Shown here: positions 31,522 to 41,469 of the stretch, piece by piece
How the letters are laid out: every line of letters starts with the position of its first letter
Numbering within the stretch: position 1 is the first letter of the stretch
NCBI GenBank assembly: GCA_947579605.1
Contig: OX388317.1
Span: forward strand, 26,245,384-26,309,383
Length of the DNA stretch: 64,000 nucleotides
From: Athripsodes cinereus
Taxonomy: Eukaryota > Arthropoda > Insecta > Trichoptera > Leptoceridae
Reading direction: 5' to 3'
Program-made: the position numbers and the translations under genes
Notes under the pieces: generated by a model
Told to the model about the DNA's origin: nothing
Databases searched by the model: none
The model's input: only the letters and a program-made list of their open reading frames with translations

Positions 31522-31962
31522 CGACCGGTGTGGCGCGGAGGCTAACGCACTTGCCTTTGAGTCACGAGGTCCCGGGTTCGATTCCCGGCCAGGGCAAAAT
31601 GAAGAATAATAAAATAAAAATAAAATAAAATAATCTTTATTGTGAAATAAACAATATAACACAAATGGCGGGTTTATTGCCTTTAGGCAATTTCTACCAA
31701 CCAACCAAAAGTGAGAGAGATACAAGACACAATTAAAATTGATGTACCTACACATCCAAGTACACAAAAGAAAAAAAAAAGACGTAATAAAAAACAAGTA
31801 AAATGTTTGAAACAAGAATGACCTTTTTCAGATTGTCCTGGGTCTGGGTGTTACATGTATATGTGTTTAGTGCATTGTATATGTGTATCGTCGTGTTAGT
31901 ACCCATAATACAAGATTCATATCTTAGTTTGAGACTAGCTCGGTCTGTGTGAATTGTCTGTA
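31522..31962 (+). mobile_element. SINE family S, interrupted
   Basis: Best-preserved head of the family (GACCGGTGTGGCGCGGAGG and CCCGGGTTCGATTCCCGG) at 31522-31600, and body at 31820-31962 ending 'actagctcggtctgtgtg'. A LINE tail has landed between 'gcaaaatgaagaat' and 'gacctttttcag'. Confidence 0.88.
31608..31813 (-). mobile_element. LINE tail (hairpin class 2) nested in the SINE
   Basis: Reverse complement: CTCTCTCACTTTTGGTTGG, then GTAGAAATTGCCTAAAGGCA with ATAAACCCGCC, and an AATAAA-type tail of TTTTATT words. The stem TTGCC/GGCAA encloses TAAA. The target duplication aagaat is at 31602-31607 and 31814-31819. It matches 55801-55947. Confidence 0.8.
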
Positions 31963-32660
31963 CATGTTATCTGTACATGTTATCTGTTATCTTATCTGTA
32001 CTAGCAACGTGTTCGTTATACGCTTCGGTAATTTGCGGGACCTTGATTGGTTTGTTTAATGGAGAAATATAAATGTTATTATTTGTTGGTTGAACTGTTT
32101 GTGTCCCTAAAGAATATAAAATAAATAAATAAATATATACTAAATAGTTGCACTTGTTTACATAATTTTTTGATTACAAATTTTTCTTCAAAAAAAACGA
32201 TCTAATAATTTTCTATCTGCCTCACTGTTTTATGATCGCACACTTGCCTATTGCATGCCAAGTGAATAATATTCAGCAACGCATGTAGAACTAATTAATT
32301 AATTATCATTGTGTTGATTACTTCAGCGCATCAACGAGACTTGCGCAAATTACGATTAAGATAAATAATATGTACCTAATTATTGAAAGACGTGTACATG
32401 CGCAGATGTCACAATCTCCATGTACAATATTGCATATGCGCAATGCAAGTTTTGTATGAAATTGAAAGATCTATCAAGTCGTGTTATTATTTGTACTAGT
32501 CAAGGGGATTAATATTTGATGCACATGTGTGGGCGAACCTCAAACAAAATGCGCCAATGATGATAAGCGAATAATTCATTATAGATCTTTGCTGAATGAA
32601 ATCGTTGAATAATGCAAGTTAGTTTAGAAGATAGGTAAATAGGAAATAAGTGGAAAACAA
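31963..32660. other. AT-rich stretch, nothing recognised
   Basis: Short local repeats 'ctgtacatgttat' near 31968-31990; otherwise no supported feature. Confidence 0.5.
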
Positions 32661-32661
32661 A

Positions 32662-33003
32662 TTAAATATGTATTGAAAACAGGAAAACTATAAATATTTC
32701 ATTTAATATCCGTAGTTCATCATTAATCGACTTCTGCAGTAGATAATAGTGGGCAAGATTGAGGGACGTTGTGGAGTAGGAAGGAGGCAGATGTCGTGGC
32801 TGCGTAATATACGGCAATGGACCGGAATAATACTGATGGGATAACTGGTCCGCACAGCGCGAGACAGAGAGGCATTCTCCAGAGTGATCGCCAACGTTGG
32901 GGGGATCTGATACGGCACTGATCAAAGAAGAGTTCATCATTGTTGCATTGTAATATCTTCCAACTATTCCGGACATTTCTAGTTTTATATTTCCGTGTGC
33001 CAA
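32662..33003 (-). CDS. Hypothetical 113-codon open frame, unrecognised
   Basis: It starts MAHGNIKLEMSGIVGRYYNA and contains a moderately complex middle (VSDPPNVGDHSGECLSVSRC, YSGPLPYITQPRHLPPSYST) unlike the low-complexity open frames around it. It could be an exon of a host gene or the end of an unknown repeat. There are no neighbours, no clear splice sites and no known domain. A second open frame on the same strand overlaps it, which lowers confidence in either. Confidence 0.2.
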   Translation of the reverse strand: MAHGNIKLEMSGIVGRYYNATMMNSSLISAVSDPPNVGDHSGECLSVSRCADQLSHQYYSGPLPYITQPRHLPPSYSTTSLNLAHYYLLQKSINDELRILNEIFIVFLFSIHI

Positions 33004-33009
33004 TTATTT

Positions 33010-33270
33010 TCTTTCCATATTTTAATAATCATATCAAAATATTCAAACATTTTATGTGTGTCGGTATCGTAAATAAAGATAATTATTGTAATTAAATAAT
33101 TGCGACACAATTAATCGTATCTTAACTCTTATAATTACCTACAAACAGATAATTACTATGCTTTATTTATTAATTGTATCATAACACATCACCTTCTAAA
33201 TCATACATCCATTCTAATCTTAACATATTCACTGCCAATTTTAAATTAAACGTCTATGTTATCTAAACGA
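33010..33270. other. AT-rich stretch, nothing recognised
   Basis: No supported feature. Confidence 0.5.
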
Positions 33271-33271
33271 T

Positions 33272-33530
33272 ATTTTAATAATCCACGAAGATTGGCTGGA
33301 AAGCATCTTTTTAGGTTAGGTTTGGTCTCGTCCCCTTTTTGCGAGTGCGAGCTCGATGTGGAATCTCTGGACCATGTCTTCCTCGGTTGCCCAATAAGAG
33401 ACTCATACGACTTGTATTAAAGAGATAACTGAAGTCCAGTATCCGATTAATATGTCTTGCCTCTTGCACACTGATACCTTCTCTGTACATCTCAAAATTT
33501 TAAAAACCGCCAATTTTTTTTTATCTTATA
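33272..33530 (+). pseudogene. I-type ORF2 C-terminal relic (element A family)
   Basis: In one frame: RRLAGKHLFRLGLV, SPFCECELDVESLDHVFLGC, PIRDSYDL and stop; then in another frame TEVQYPINMSCLLHTDTFSV and LKILKTANF. These match the last 80 or so residues of element A ORF2, with the CECX..HVFLGC knuckle kept. It shows that the element A family has an older history in this genome. Confidence 0.8.
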
Positions 33531-33550
33531 AATTAATGCCTTAATATTAC

Positions 33551-33820
33551 GTGATGCCTTCTAAAATTTTGTTATTGGCACAAATCGTCCCACAAGGGAT
33601 GGGTTGCCGTAATCTTCTAAATAATAATTGGCTGGAACGCCACATAAAAGATGGAACGATAGTTGGTCTTCCACATCGCAAGAGAAACAAAATCCGAACA
33701 AACAAATTAATTATCTTCTACAAGCAGAAGAATTGCAGCAAAAGGTGGCAACGCAGAATACTAGGATTAATTCGATTAGACGGTAGTTATTGTATTATAT
33801 TTTTTTTTCATAAAAAATAA
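33551..33820 (+). other. Degenerate sequence, possibly LINE end
   Basis: 'ggctggaacgccacataaaagatggaacgatagttggtcttccacatcgcaag' resembles the text around 15225-15265. No reliable frame. Confidence 0.3.
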
Positions 33821-34009
33821 ATGGTTTCAATCATGTTACTTGTTGTTTTTATGATCTCAACAGTTTACACTTTAAAATAAAAAATATCTGCGTGGGGTAC
33901 AACCAAAGATTTGATCAAAAACTTCAATCAAACTGGAAAATACAAGAAATTTTGTACTGTCCCTAATAATTTGGCCACCCACTGTACGTTTTCGAATATA
34001 TTAAGAAGA

Positions 34010-34590
34010 ATTAGTGGATGCAATAGGAGTGTTGTGGATACAATGCGTGTAAATAAATTGAGATGGTTTTGTCATATGGAACGAATGGAAGAGGAAAGAA
34101 TGACAAAGAGGACATACTTGTCTGAAAGGAGGGGTGTGAGGAAACACGGACGTCCGAGAACTACATGGCTTGACCGTGTAGATCAAATTCTCAAGGACGG
34201 TCATGTATTGAGATAAAAAATCGACGTGCGTGCATGAGAAATTGTATGAATTGTTGTGTTAATAAATTTATTTATTAATACATTTTACGGCATGAGAGCC
34301 TATTGCATAACAATAAAGTTGACAGAATAAATATTCCATACATTACATAATACAGAATATAAAATAAAGAATACAAAATCACATTAATTCCTAACAATAA
34401 AAATTCTGACAAACTTTATATCCATCTAAACATTTGGGTGTTAATCATTAGATAAATCTATTATAGAAAATAAAAACTAATCTGCACTTTTGAAGAAGCG
34501 AAAGCAGTATGTAAGGATAGATCTGTATGGCGTTCCGTTCTCTCTGTCTACCCCACTTGGGGCACGGCGTGAGAGAATAGTAAAGTAGTT
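34010..34590 (+). pseudogene. LINE ORF2 end of the 'HMERM' family, interrupted
   Basis: Frame to 34216: RISGCNRSVVDTMRVNKLRW, FCHMERMEEERMTKRTYLSE, GRPRTTWLDRVDQIL. It continues after an insertion at about 34485-34590 with EEAKAVCKDRSVWRSVLSVY and PTWG followed by the 'cctaccccacttggggcacggcgtgag' end. Relatives: 27625-27862, 53850-54000 (minus) and 56290-56410 (minus). Confidence 0.75.
34245..34484 (-). mobile_element. Insertion in the LINE end (hairpin class 3 tail)
   Basis: About 240 bp absent from the relative at 27.7 kb. Its left part, on the minus strand, ends GGCTCTCATGCCGTAAAATG then an ATTAATAAATAAAT tail, like 39562-39590 and 52262-52310. The short GGC/GCC stem is shared. Confidence 0.55.
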
Positions 34591-34599
34591 TTAGTATAT

Positions 34600-34950
34600 T
34601 AAGTAGCAGAAACTTTGTTTGGTAAAAATCTGTGATGGTATTGAAAAGGTTATATCATTTTGTCTAATTAGATGTGCTCTTTGTATGTAATGTATGTCTA
34701 TGTGAATAATATTATTATATTTAATTGTAGTGTGTAAAGAATTTACTTATACCAATTACCATATGCACAAAAATAGTAAATTTCATACTAAATTGATTAG
34801 TCGACATTCATTATTTTGCTTCCTGTACGAGTAATGGAAATAACACAAGATCATACTGCGATTGTATAAAAATTAATTATTTATGATTAAATTTAATTAA
34901 CGTACATTCCCAGAACTTCTATTTTCAAATGAAAGATTTTTTGAGTATCA
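34600..34950. other. AT-rich stretch, nothing recognised
   Basis: No supported feature. Confidence 0.5.
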
Positions 34951-34961
34951 TACAAAAGGCA

Positions 34962-35312
34962 TCATCATCATCATCATCATCGCCCTCAACGCTCCTCTCG
35001 GGAGCACAGGGCAGAAACCAGCCTCCTCCATTCAGAGCGTCTCTGTGCCAATTGCGTCACCTCTTCCCACGACATTCCTTGCGCTCTGATATCGTTGTCA
35101 TAGGAACGGTGTATTGTGAAAGAGGGACGCCCGGGCCTACGGAACCCCTGCGGACGGAAGAACAGTGCTCTTTTTGGCCAACTATCATTGGGCATTCTCA
35201 AAACATGTCCCAGCCAGGACCATCGTCTCTCTTGTATTACAGAGATTACAGGTCTCTGCTGGGTTCGCCGGCGCACAGCATCATTTGTAACATGTTCATA
35301 CCATCTGACATC
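34962..35312 (-). pseudogene. 5'-truncated LINE insertion, 'WLGHVLRM' family
   Basis: The minus strand encodes LLDVRWYEHVTNDAVRRRTQ to RRWSWLGHVLRMPNDSWPKR and SEWRRLVSALCSREER, then a (GAT)n tail (34962-34981 as atc repeats). A 9-bp duplication caaaaggca flanks it (34953-34961, 35313-35321). Copies of the same end lie at 40638 and 52430. It was dead on arrival: only the C-terminal part of ORF2 was copied. Confidence 0.9.
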
Positions 35313-35329
35313 CAAAAGGCAATTGGCCA

Positions 35330-35790
35330 AAAAAAACATTTTTAGAAAAATTGTTATTTTTATTTCACTTATTTTAGAGGTATTAACAATGTAACAATTT
35401 CTAGACATTTAAGTGTACTTACACCATTGATGAGCTTTTCAATGGTGTTTGTACACTGAAATCGCGATAGCGTATTTTAAATTCATGTAACAAATAAACA
35501 CAGAAATTCAAATAATATTTTTTTTAAGTTGTAATTTTAGTTAAAAAATGTAATAAAGAGATAAAAATGGTTCTTGCTCGGTAGGTATATTCAATTTTAT
35601 TTATTATGTAAAATGTAAGATAAGAATTAAATTCTTAAATAGATTATGAGTTCATTTGACATGGAGCACCTGACAGAGAATTGGTTTTCCACTCTTTTCC
35701 ATAAGTTTTCGAGTGTACTGTATCAGGTTAGTGTTCGAAAACATAACAACATTTTACTTCTAAAATTCAGCTTTTAATACTACTAAACTT
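35330..35790. other. AT-rich stretch, nothing recognised
   Basis: No supported feature. Confidence 0.5.
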
Positions 35791-35796
35791 ACCTAT

Positions 35797-35945
35797 ACGG
35801 CATATCCCAAAAGTAGGGTAGCTAGCATATAAGCTACATGTAATAAACATTCAAGCTGTCCTCTCCGTGCCAACAAAATTTAGAGATTCAGCATGGGTGG
35901 CAAACCTCTTCGATGAATTTTAGATGCAAAATGTCTTTATTATTT
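35797..35945 (+). repeat. Family X repeat
   Basis: 'acggcatatcccaaaagtag', 'catgtaataaacattcaagc', 'tgtcctctccgtgccaac' and 'gggtggcaaacctctt' in order; the hAT MITE starts just downstream. Confidence 0.7.
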
Positions 35946-35972
35946 CGAACACTATATGACTATTGTCTAGAG

Positions 35973-36303
35973 CAGGGGTCGGCAACCTATTAGCTGTGGT
36001 GTGCCAAGCCACTCTACCAATATGATTCAGGGTGCCGCCTTTATTCTAAATTATTAGGAGTTTCGGGTGATGGATACGATATACAGCGCCCTTGAGGTCA
36101 TGTTATGAGTAAACGGCGCTTTACAAATTGTCCATATATATAATGGGGTTCTAGAGGAGAAGAATTTTATACCAAATTTATCTTTTAAACATATTTATTT
36201 TGTCTCGATATTTTCGCGATTTCCCTGATTACTTTGTAAAGTGCCATTCAGAACCCCATCGCGTGCCAAGCCTGGCACGCGTGCCATAGGTTGCCGACGC
36301 CTG
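35973..36303. mobile_element. hAT-type MITE
   Basis: Ends CAGGGGTCGGCAACCTATTAG and its complement (ccataggttgccgacgcctg) form about 20-bp terminal inverted repeats. A perfect 8-bp duplication gtctagag lies at 35965-35972 and 36304-36311. Internal text 'gtgccaagcc...ggcacgcgtgccatag' is typical of the widespread non-autonomous hAT group. It has been split by a LINE tail (36057-36142). Confidence 0.93.
36057..36142 (+). mobile_element. LINE tail nested in the hAT MITE
   Basis: Almost the same sequence as the reverse complement of 15022-15105: 'tttcgggtgatgg', 'acagcgcccttgagg', 'aaacggcgctttacaa', then a TATATA tail. The AGCGCC/GGCGCT stem is preserved. The insertion is younger than the MITE. 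Confidence 0.8.
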
Positions 36304-36309
36304 GTCTAG

Positions 36310-36650
36310 AGTCTAGAGTATTATGTGTGTTTGAAACGGGGATATCGGTTAAATAGGTGTAATTAATTTTCAAATTATTATTGCTTGAATATTGCTAATT
36401 TACGAGCAAATTCAAGCAATTATCCTCACAATTGATCATAAACATACGGAGTATTTATTTGAAAATGAATAATCAATAAAATAAATAGCAGTAATTTGCT
36501 ATAATTTAGTATAACTCATGATAGATTAAATATTTTGCCATCGGATATGTGTATTACGTAATTTGAACATTCATTAAACTGAGCACATCGTAAAGATTCA
36601 GGCCTTGGATTTTCTAGAAACGAAAAAGGATCCTTAAGAATTTATATTAA
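36310..36650. other. AT-rich stretch, nothing recognised
   Basis: No supported feature. Confidence 0.5.
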
Positions 36651-36667
36651 ATATGTATAATTATTTT

Positions 36668-36880
36668 GCCAACAACGATCTAACTGGATTGGCCACAGCA
36701 TCAGACACCCAGGCCTGCTCATCACCATCGCGGAGGGTAAGACCGAAGGCAGAAATAGTTGAGGCTGACCAAGAGACATCTATGTATATGGACCAACTGA
36801 AGGACCTGAACTGTGGCACATACGTAGAGACTAGCTGAAAATGGGAATGAATGGAGATTGTAACTCACTATATATATGTA
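36668..36880 (+). pseudogene. LINE ORF2 end, 'WIGHNIRHP' family
   Basis: With frame shifts the plus strand gives NWIGHSIRHPGLLITIAEG then KTEGRNS and a 'YMDQLKDLNCGTY'-like end. It matches the C-terminal part of 49930-50724. Confidence 0.7.
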
Positions 36881-37235
36881 CAAGATCGAAGTCGCTGGAA
36901 GCGTTTTGTGCACACCTATACAAATGATGGTCACGATCCTCAGCACCGAGGGACCGACAACAAAGAAGAAGAAAAAGAATATATAGAATTATATTATAAT
37001 TCCCAAAACACCGTATTTATGATAATGATGTTGGAAACATAGAAATATTCAAAAACTGTAGAACAACATTTCAATAAGCTCGCTGTTGGAATAATCTTCT
37101 TTGTTTATATTACTTAACAAATAGAACCTGTCTCCTAATTCCTTTTCTTGTTTTATCCTCTTGGGCAAGAAGAAATTTCTCAACAATACCTAAAACTCGC
37201 CTTTTTGCTCATACAGTTGTGTGTATTTCAACAAA
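36881..37235. other. AT-rich stretch, nothing recognised
   Basis: No supported feature. Confidence 0.5.
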
Positions 37236-37770
37236 TTATTATTATTATTCTAAAAATATCACTCTGTTCTGAGACCATTATGTTTTCATAATTTGTTTTT
37301 TACTGTGGATTTATTTATTTGCTTTTATGAAATATTTTTTACACTTTGACATAGTGCTAAAGGGACCCTTAACATCCTTTTAGTACTGAAGAAAAAAAAT
37401 TTATGTATCAATATTTATTTTATTGTGTCTTGACTTTTCATTATTTTTTTGTATATTGTGTTTGTTACATGCACCCTTTCTATTGTATTAATGTTTTCCT
37501 TCTTGTTGTATTATTGTAATGTTGATGAACACAAGTGTCCTGTTAAGGGCCTACGGGAGATGTTGAAGAATAAAGAATAAATTACGATATTATAGATGTT
37601 GAAGAATAAAGAAATGAAAAAAAAGGCAAAAACAAAAAAAAAACAGCGAGACAAAGAAAAAACACAAAAGTGACATCATTAAAAAAACACCAAAATCAAA
37701 GGAGATCTTTTATCCTGGGAATAAAGTTATTGTATGTTATGTTGAAAATATTGACATGAACAATGAAATG
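37236..37770 (+). pseudogene. Second copy of the unidentified segment, interrupted
   Basis: Two blocks match 15795-16000: 37236-37291 ('tctaaaaatatcactctg', 'tctgagacca') and about 37630-37765 (KSKEIFYPGNKVIVCYVENI). Between them, 37292-37629 looks like an inserted LINE end with 'gttaagggcctacggg' and a duplicated gatgttgaagaataaagaa (37558 and 37596). Confidence 0.5.
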
Positions 37771-38410
37771 TGGCATCTCCCAATGCGGATCTTCTCTATA
37801 ATCTTATTTATTTTATATCTTAGGAACGTCAAATATATCTTTTTATTTATCTTATTGCTTAGGAACATAAACAACATTATATTCTAATGGACAAATTTAT
37901 CAGTATAATTACGATATCCTTCAATCATTATGAACCCAGGTGTACAACAATATGTAATATGCAACGTCGTCTTGTCGTGTGCAAAATGTACGGTAATAAG
38001 TTTAGAATTACATCGTGCTGGGGTAATTAGTCTTCTACGAAATTAATTGCGGATCCAGTCGGTATTCTATGATGTAAGTATGCAAGATATAATATATCTA
38101 CGTGAATGTGAAAAATTTACATACATACAAGAATAATTATAATTATATTTGATTTAATAAACATCTCCGTATACCTACTGCTTCGGATGGGACGTTTTTT
38201 TAATCTTCATGTTTATTCATACAAATACGGCATATCTCATAATTACCTGCTAGATTAACTGACAGTATTTTTATTTTATGCAAGTCATTTGTATCTTAAA
38301 ATAAACATAAAAGTCATCCTCAACATATAAATATTAAAATATTTGCTTGAAAAATATATAATTGTGTTGCTTTTTTATATAGATGGGCATTTCCTTTTTG
38401 CATTATAAAC
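37771..38410. other. AT-rich stretch, nothing recognised
   Basis: No supported feature. Confidence 0.5.
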
Positions 38411-38422
38411 CACCAAAATATT

Positions 38423-38604
38423 TATTAATTGTGTCGGTGTACACGTAGTAGAATTCCATAATTATGTAATTTGAAACAATTGTTCCTTTCTACTATAGAT
38501 TATTGATTCCGAGAGGGACGTCTAATGACCTAATAAATCGAAAGACGCCTCTCTCGGAATCAATAATCTAAAGTAGAAAGAAACAATTGTTTCAAATTAC
38601 ATAA
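38423..38604. mobile_element. Foldback MITE with 60-bp arms
   Basis: Arms TGTAATTTGAAACAATTG...TTGATTCCGAGAG and its complement (about 38466-38523 and 38550-38603) differ at few bases and enclose about 25 bp. The direct repeat caccaaaatatt lies at 38411-38422 and 38605-38616. A block 'gtcggtgtacacgtagtagaattccata' left of the arm recurs at 38768 and 52104, so it belongs to a family. Confidence 0.75.
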
Positions 38605-38619
38605 CACCAAAATATTGTT

Positions 38620-40390
38620 ATTCTTAGTGTAACCAACATTTAAACTAATTAAAGATCCTATGCTGCTTTAAACTTTTATTATTTTTATTGTCTTAGGAAA
38701 CCGTTTATGGAATCAGAGAAATATTTTTCGGACACATTTTTATTCAAAAGCATTAAAATCATTCACTGTGTCGGTAGTAGAATTTCATAATGATTTTTCC
38801 CACATGAAAAAACATTTGTTTTGTAATTTCCTAAAACTTTATGCTTCTATATTGAATTTTCTAGTTTTGATTCTTCCATTTTAACAATCTTACGGTCCTG
38901 AAAGGGTTAAGATGTATTTATATAATTCACTAATGATGCATGATCTGATTACAATAGAATTCTACTCTAATAAGACATCCTTGAGCTGAATTACTCTCAA
39001 TCTTATAATACATACTTATACTATTGTCTTTATAATATATTATAATATGTGCACATAAGTTTATTAATATAACTTTAAAATAATCTTATAATTATTGTTA
39101 TGTTCATATAAATTTTTTAAATGTTCACTAATTACCTTCATATTTTTAAAACGTATTATAAGATTCATCCATTATTTTCAATCATATTTATTATTAGACA
39201 AAGAACGCACACAAACCATCAACGATAGAACCACTATAACTCATAGAAGGCATCATATTAAAAAACAGCTTAGTAGGTACCTATTCAATTTGAAATTGTC
39301 ATATTCGTCCGATCACATAACTTTATGTTCCTTTTTCAAACTATTTGACAATCTTACCCCAAGATATCTGTAGTGTTGCATATGGATATAACAATAAAAT
39401 TCTACTCTTACAAGATTATTTTCAATCATTATTATTCTTTGAAATCAGTTTGTGTTACACACATTACCTATATATTATATTATCCTTTATGAATAAATCG
39501 TATAGTAAAATTAAACATTTGTTTTTATTTACTTCATTATTTTCAATAATATTTATTAACTACTTAATCTACGGCATGAGCCTCTTTCATATTACGCATA
39601 GGTAATACGCAAAAATGCGCAAAGTACGCAAAAAACGCGCAATATACGTAAAAAATTCACTACACAGTTGGAGCAAAACATGAAATTGACGAAGAGTAAA
39701 ATGTCAATAGAAATCAAATTATAACATTAGTCAAATCAAATTATTGTACTATAGGAGGCAAATTAAAATATTTAAATGTAGTTTATTTTTTTTATTACTG
39801 ATTTTTTTTATTCAACAATTATTCAAAAGGAATATTTTTTTAGTAAATGTATTAACTCATTATGTTTTATTCTTCTTTGCGCATTGTTACATGAAGAAGG
39901 GAACAGCATCTCCACATCTGGCGAATTTATCGCAGAACTGACACATTTATGTCAAATACGAAGGAAGTGTGCAAATCATACGTTGCACTTTAAAAAGGGT
40001 ATTTAAATTAATTTAAAAATAAATAAATAAAACTATAATTACGACCATATCTCGGATGCAGAGCAACACCTTTTGACTAATCTTCTATACTAAATAATAA
40101 CCGTCGTTCATTTTTGTCATTGTCAAAATATATTGCAAAATATAATGATTGTACTTAATTCAACAAAACACATAAATCTGCAACGATTATGCTATTTTAA
40201 AATCAGATTAATTTACCAGTCGTGTATAGCGTGCTTTAGATCAAGATCTGTAATAATACGGTTTTACTCTTGTAATGATCTAATTAATCTGCTGGATCAT
40301 CTCCAAACTGATATAAGATGAGATAACATTATTTAGGTACTACATAACCTTGAAGGCTTATATGACCGTACTTTGACTTGTATGTATCTC
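38620..40390. other. AT-rich stretch with minor repeats
   Basis: Contains a related MITE end near 38766-38790, a weak class 3 tail near 39562-39590 (minus) and a short array of 'acgcaaaaa' words at 39607-39650. Open frames at 39095-39373 and 39345-39605 are low-complexity and not called. Confidence 0.5.
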
Positions 40391-40393
40391 ATT

Positions 40394-40487
40394 CATACAT
40401 ACATACATACATACATACATACATACATACATACATACATACATACATACATACATACATACATACATACATACATACATACATACA
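40394..40487 (+). repeat. (CATA)n microsatellite, about 23 copies
   Basis: Nearly perfect tetranucleotide run; likely polymorphic in length. Confidence 0.97.
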
Positions 40488-40637
40488 CATACATATCTCA
40501 TGCATAATAATATATTCAACAGCATAATTCTTAAATAGGTACACAAAATAAATATTTAAAACGTAAAAAAATATTAAATTAGCACAGAAAGGACGTTATG
40601 CCTTTCTTTATTTATTTATTCATTCTTTACTGTATAT

Positions 40638-41090
40638 GCGTGCATCATCCCAATCCTTCTATATGGCTGCGAGTCTTGGCACATAACCAAGGCTCAAGAG
40701 CGGAAGATACTAAACTTTGAAAACAAGTGTCTTAGAAGGATTTTGGATGTCAGATGGTATGAACATGTTACAAATTAATGATGCTGTGTGCCGACGCACC
40801 CAGCAGAGACCTGTAATCTCCGTAATACAAGAGAGACTATGGTCCTGGCTGGGACATGTTTTGAGAATGCCCAATGATAGTTGGCCAAAAAGAGCACTGT
40901 TCTTCCGTCCGCAGGGGTTCCGTAGGCCCGGGCGTCCCTCTTTCACAATACACCGTTCCTATGACAACGATATCAGAGCGCAAGGAATGTCGTGGAAAGA
41001 GGTGACGCAATTGGCACAGAGACGCTCTGAATGGAGGAGGCTGGTTTCTGCCCTGTGCTCCCGAGAGGAGCGTTGAGGGCGTTGATGATG
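40638..41090 (+). pseudogene. 5'-truncated LINE insertion, 'WLGHVLRM' family (longest copy)
   Basis: Reads CIIPILLYGCESWHITKAQE, KILNFENKCLRRILDVRWYE, a small frame change after HVTN, then WLGHVLRMPNDSWPKRALFF and SEWRRLVSALCSREER, ending in 'gttgatgatga'. The 9-bp duplication actgtatat is at 40629-40637 and 41091-41099. Confidence 0.9.
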
Positions 41091-41204
41091 ACTGTATATT
41101 CATTCATTCTTGTTATGGTCGCTCACAACTTGACCTCCAAATTCCGCAGCCACCGGATCGCTTCATCTGTAATTGCATGTAAGTCCTGAAGTCCTCATTG
41201 GAAT

Positions 41205-41270
41205 GCATATTTGAGCGCCCTTGAGGTGGATTTTTTTCACAAAACGGCGTTTTACAAATCATCCAAATAA
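41205..41270 (+). repeat. LINE tail related to 36057-36142
   Basis: 'gagcgcccttgaggt...aaaacggcgttttacaaat'; stem AGCGCC/GGCGTT keeps pairing by a G-U pair. Confidence 0.6.
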
Positions 41271-41376
41271 TAATAATATGTGGGACACTCGTTTATCAGA
41301 TGGTCGATAGTTTATGTCATTCCCATTGATCACAATACATACAATTTTATAGAAAAATGCATTAAAATCAAATAGA

Positions 41377-41465
41377 ATCAATATGAAGAAAGCGAGTTCG
41401 TCGCAAAGACGTGATTTATTCCAACTAACCCTTTACTACTTGTGGGAGATGCCATGATGGTAGAT
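41377..41465 (-). repeat. Class 1 tail joined to family X
   Basis: The minus strand has GGTTAGTTGGAATAAATCA then CGTCTTTGCGACGAACTCGC (stem CGTC/GACG). It is directly preceded on the same strand by CTACCATCATGGCATCTCCC of family X, so the two parts may be one element. Confidence 0.65.
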
Positions 41466-41469
41466 GGAT

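Noticed and set aside
31483..31815. 110-codon minus-strand frame ending 'CPGRESNPGPRDSKA'
   Set aside because: It runs across the SINE head and the nested LINE tail; no host protein.
39095..39605. Two overlapping low-complexity frames
   Set aside because: Rich in Phe, Leu, Ile and Tyr as expected from AT-rich DNA; no motif.
40358..40546. Frame rich in MYVC repeats
   Set aside because: Translation of the (CATA)n microsatellite.
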